From an uncultured Bacilli bacterium (GTDB lineage Bacteria; Bacillota_I; Bacilli_A; RF39; UBA660): a stretch of DNA of 64,000 bases. A program made the translations under genes and the position numbers. The stretch is from positions 1 to 64,000 of the forward strand of contig CAKPSO010000005.1 in NCBI GenBank assembly GCA_934183185.1. Reading direction: 5' to 3'. The notes beneath the pieces are model-generated. The model did no database searches and had not been told where the DNA came from. It saw only the letters and a program-made list of their open reading frames with translations. Below, piece by piece: positions 61,941 to 64,000 of this stretch (within the stretch, counting starts at the first letter, position 1; each line of letters begins with the position of its first letter).

Positions 61941-63293
61941 ATGGATGACAAGGAAGAATTATCTTATTCATTGCATTTAAGTAATGATAAAAATAAATCT
62001 AAAAAAGCAAGAAGAAGTGTAAAAAATACTGAAACTGGAACTACTTCTCTATCTAATAATGCTATTCAAAACCATCAGCAATTATCAAAAGTTGATAAAC
62101 ACAATTTAAGAAAATATGATGAAGAACAAGAACTAATTTGCACGATTAAAGGTACTCCATCTATTGTTGAAGATACCAAAAATTTGTATTTAAAATTGTT
62201 TGAAGATGCTAGAATTAAATACAACGAAAAGCAAACTAGAAATGATAGAAAGATAGAAAACTATTTTAATCATATCTCAAATGATAACAAACGAGATCTT
62301 GCTTGTGAGATTATTATTGAACTTGGAGATATGGATTTTTGGTCTGATAAAGATGATAAATTCAAGCATAAAATGGTAGAAGTTTTTAAAGAACAAATCA
62401 TAGATTTAGAAGAAGTTGTACCTGATTTTAAAATAGCCAATGCAACCATTCATTTTGATGAATCTAGTCCACATTTACATATTGTTGGAGTTCCATTTAA
62501 GGATGGAATGAAAAATGGTATGGAAAAACAAGTTGGTAAATCTGATGTCTTTAATAAAATAAGCCTAAAAGAAATTCAAGACAAAATGAGAGTATATTGT
62601 ATTAATTCGTTCAATAGAATTTATCATTTAAACTACACTCTTAAAGTAAAAGAAGAAGGTAGAAATGTTGATATTAATGTTGCTAATATGAATAAATATA
62701 AAAAATTTAAACGAGAACAAGAAAAATATAAAAAACAACTTAAAGAATTAAATAATAAAACAAATGAATTACAAAATAAATCTAATGAGATTAATGATAT
62801 TATTGATAATTTAAAACCTACAATAATGAATAAAAACAACTTCACTATTTCTAATGAAGATATAGATAAAATCAAAAGGTATATAGAGCAAACTAATGAC
62901 ACCACTTCAAATTTAAGAGATGCTAATGATGTAAATATAGTTTTAAAAAAATATGAAGATGATTTAAGAGAACACTCTAACGAAGTTAGAAATTTAAAAA
63001 AGAAAATAAAAATTCGTGATGATAGAATTGAAGAATTAGAATATGACTTGAATGATGCAAACAATACTATTGATGAGTTGGAAGATAAAGTATCAGAATT
63101 ACAAAAAATAGTTGATTACTTTAAAGAGTTATGGAAAAAGTTTATAGAATTTTTACAAAACAAATTTTTCTCTAATAATAAGTATGATGACTTTATTAAC
63201 GCTTTATATGATGAAGATATACTAGATGACAATGATATTGAAATTATTCAAAACAGTTCTAAAGACAATGAAAAAGATGACTTTGAAAGGTAG
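61941..63293 (+). CDS. MobV-family relaxase (Mob/Pre)
   Basis: A 450-residue relaxase that nicks oriT and leads strand transfer for mobilization. The N-terminal motif VDKHNLRKYD and the metal-binding motif HFDESSPHLH (from about residue 171) are characteristic of Mob_Pre/MobV. The last 230 residues are almost entirely coiled coil (KYKKQLKELNNKTNELQNKSNE...), followed by an acidic tail. GGGGGAATA precedes the ATG. With the serine recombinase it indicates an integrative mobilizable element. Conjugation machinery is not in the window, so it would depend on a helper unless that lies beyond 64 kb. Confidence 0.92.
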   Translation: MDDKEELSYSLHLSNDKNKSKKARRSVKNTETGTTSLSNNAIQNHQQLSKVDKHNLRKYDEEQELICTIKGTPSIVEDTKNLYLKLFEDARIKYNEKQTRNDRKIENYFNHISNDNKRDLACEIIIELGDMDFWSDKDDKFKHKMVEVFKEQIIDLEEVVPDFKIANATIHFDESSPHLHIVGVPFKDGMKNGMEKQVGKSDVFNKISLKEIQDKMRVYCINSFNRIYHLNYTLKVKEEGRNVDINVANMNKYKKFKREQEKYKKQLKELNNKTNELQNKSNEINDIIDNLKPTIMNKNNFTISNEDIDKIKRYIEQTNDTTSNLRDANDVNIVLKKYEDDLREHSNEVRNLKKKIKIRDDRIEELEYDLNDANNTIDELEDKVSELQKIVDYFKELWKKFIEFLQNKFFSNNKYDDFINALYDEDILDDNDIEIIQNSSKDNEKDDFER

Positions 63294-63360
63294 TAAAAAA
63301 TGCTGATTTATAGTATAATTTTATTTAGAAATTGTTAATTTTCAAAGTTGGAGGTAGTAT

Positions 63361-64000
63361 ATGCACAAAAATGAAATATTAGATAAAGTCGATAAACTTA
63401 TAAAAATGTATAATAATGGCGAGCTTGGTGGTGAGGTAATGCCAGAAGATGCAAATCCTCATTTTGAAAAATCTTCTTTAGAAAATTACTTATATTTTAC
63501 TTTACCTATGGCATTAAATTATCAAAGAAACTCTTATACCCTTTGGGAAAGTGCATTAAAAACATATAATGATCTAGAAACTAAATTTGTATTTAATCCT
63601 AAAATTTGTTTGGAAAAAACCTTTGAAGAAGTACAATATGCTTTAACTAAATATAAAGTTGCTTTGCAAAAACAAAAGCAAACTGAAATTTGGTTATCAC
63701 TATGTAACACCTTTGTAGAATTATTTGATGGCGATATAAGAAAGTTATTTGATACATTAGATAATGATGTAGATAAAATTAGAGATTATATTCAAAAAGA
63801 AAATAAAAAGAAATTCCCATACTTATCTGGAACTAAAATTTGTAATTATTGGATGTATGTAATTTATCAGTATACTGATAGAAAATATACAAATATAGAA
63901 AATTTAACTGTTGCTCCAGATACTCATGTATGTAAAGCAACTCATAAATTAGGATTAATTACAGATGATGAATTTAATTCTAGTAATGTTCAACAAATTG
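63361..64000 (+). CDS. hypothetical protein, incomplete at window end
   Basis: An ATG at 63361 after TTGGAGGTAG opens a frame that runs past the window edge (213 codons seen). The start reads MHKNEILDKVDKLIKMYNNGELGGEVMPED and then LYFTLPMALNYQRNSYTLWE. Near the edge, FPYLSGTKICNYWMYVIYQY and LTVAPDTHVCKATHKLGLI faintly recall the helix-hairpin-helix glycosylase layout, where D-T-H-V follows the hairpin. That link is weak. It is element cargo placed after the relaxase gene. Confidence 0.6.
   Translation, partial: MHKNEILDKVDKLIKMYNNGELGGEVMPEDANPHFEKSSLENYLYFTLPMALNYQRNSYTLWESALKTYNDLETKFVFNPKICLEKTFEEVQYALTKYKVALQKQKQTEIWLSLCNTFVELFDGDIRKLFDTLDNDVDKIRDYIQKENKKKFPYLSGTKICNYWMYVIYQYTDRKYTNIENLTVAPDTHVCKATHKLGLITDDEFNSSNVQQI

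Overview
The window is very A+T-rich, densely coding DNA from a spore-forming, low-GC member of the Bacillota. The standard genetic code is in use: TGA ends several intact genes, such as spmB. All tRNAs have an encoded CCA. Several starts are GTG or TTG placed after AGGTGAT-type ribosome binding sites. The sporulation gene content (dacB-spmA-spmB, yunB, yutH-like, spoVID-ysxE, cotJ genes) and the presence of both PolC and DnaE point to class Bacilli. Assignment to an uncultured gut lineage (RF39/Erysipelotrichales-like) is inference from overall character, not something the sequence proves.

Layout, 1-20 kb: the tail of an Rpn-type nuclease gene; a DUF3603-like gene convergent with trpS; a lipoprotein; dacB-spmA-spmB-rluB (Bacillus-like order); a ferredoxin; a block recalling the Bacillus yun/yut region (yunB, yutD, DUF1292, a coiled-coil gene, yutH-like, yutI/NifU-like); an S1-domain gene; a 12-tRNA array (11347-12399); a Fic gene behind repeated operator-like half-sites; three tandem TasA/camelysin-like surface genes, the first ending in a C-type-lectin-like domain with a GC-rich 3' end and a decayed second copy downstream; then spoVID-ysxE.

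20-37 kb: a T-box leader precedes an HD-hydrolase operon that apparently once ran into valS. About 2.2 kb, holding a leucine-repeat gene and a small gene, now separates it from valS, and the first 122 bp of valS are duplicated on either side. Next come valS, a second Rpn nuclease, lspA-rluD, a rhomboid protease, a decayed VTC/DUF4956 locus, an AAA+ protein with a long disordered N-terminus, cotJC with a probable cotJA-cotJB fusion, and tRNA-His.

37-44 kb is accessory DNA beside tRNA-His: a small gene, a large serine recombinase killed by four in-frame stops, an MBL/YdcF/MBL operon, a YunG-uracil-DNA-glycosylase fusion, a Nudix hydrolase and a frameshifted sigma factor. 44-58.7 kb is core again: rpmB, a HipA-like gene, dnaE, polC, glutamate racemase, an alpha/beta hydrolase, a membrane-anchored MurF-like ligase and ddl. 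From tRNA-Lys and tRNA-Thr (58.8-59.0 kb) onward lies a second, apparently intact mobilizable element: a homologue of the small gene of the first element, a leader-peptide attenuator, a large serine recombinase, a structured oriT-like region, a MobV-type relaxase and an incomplete gene at the edge.
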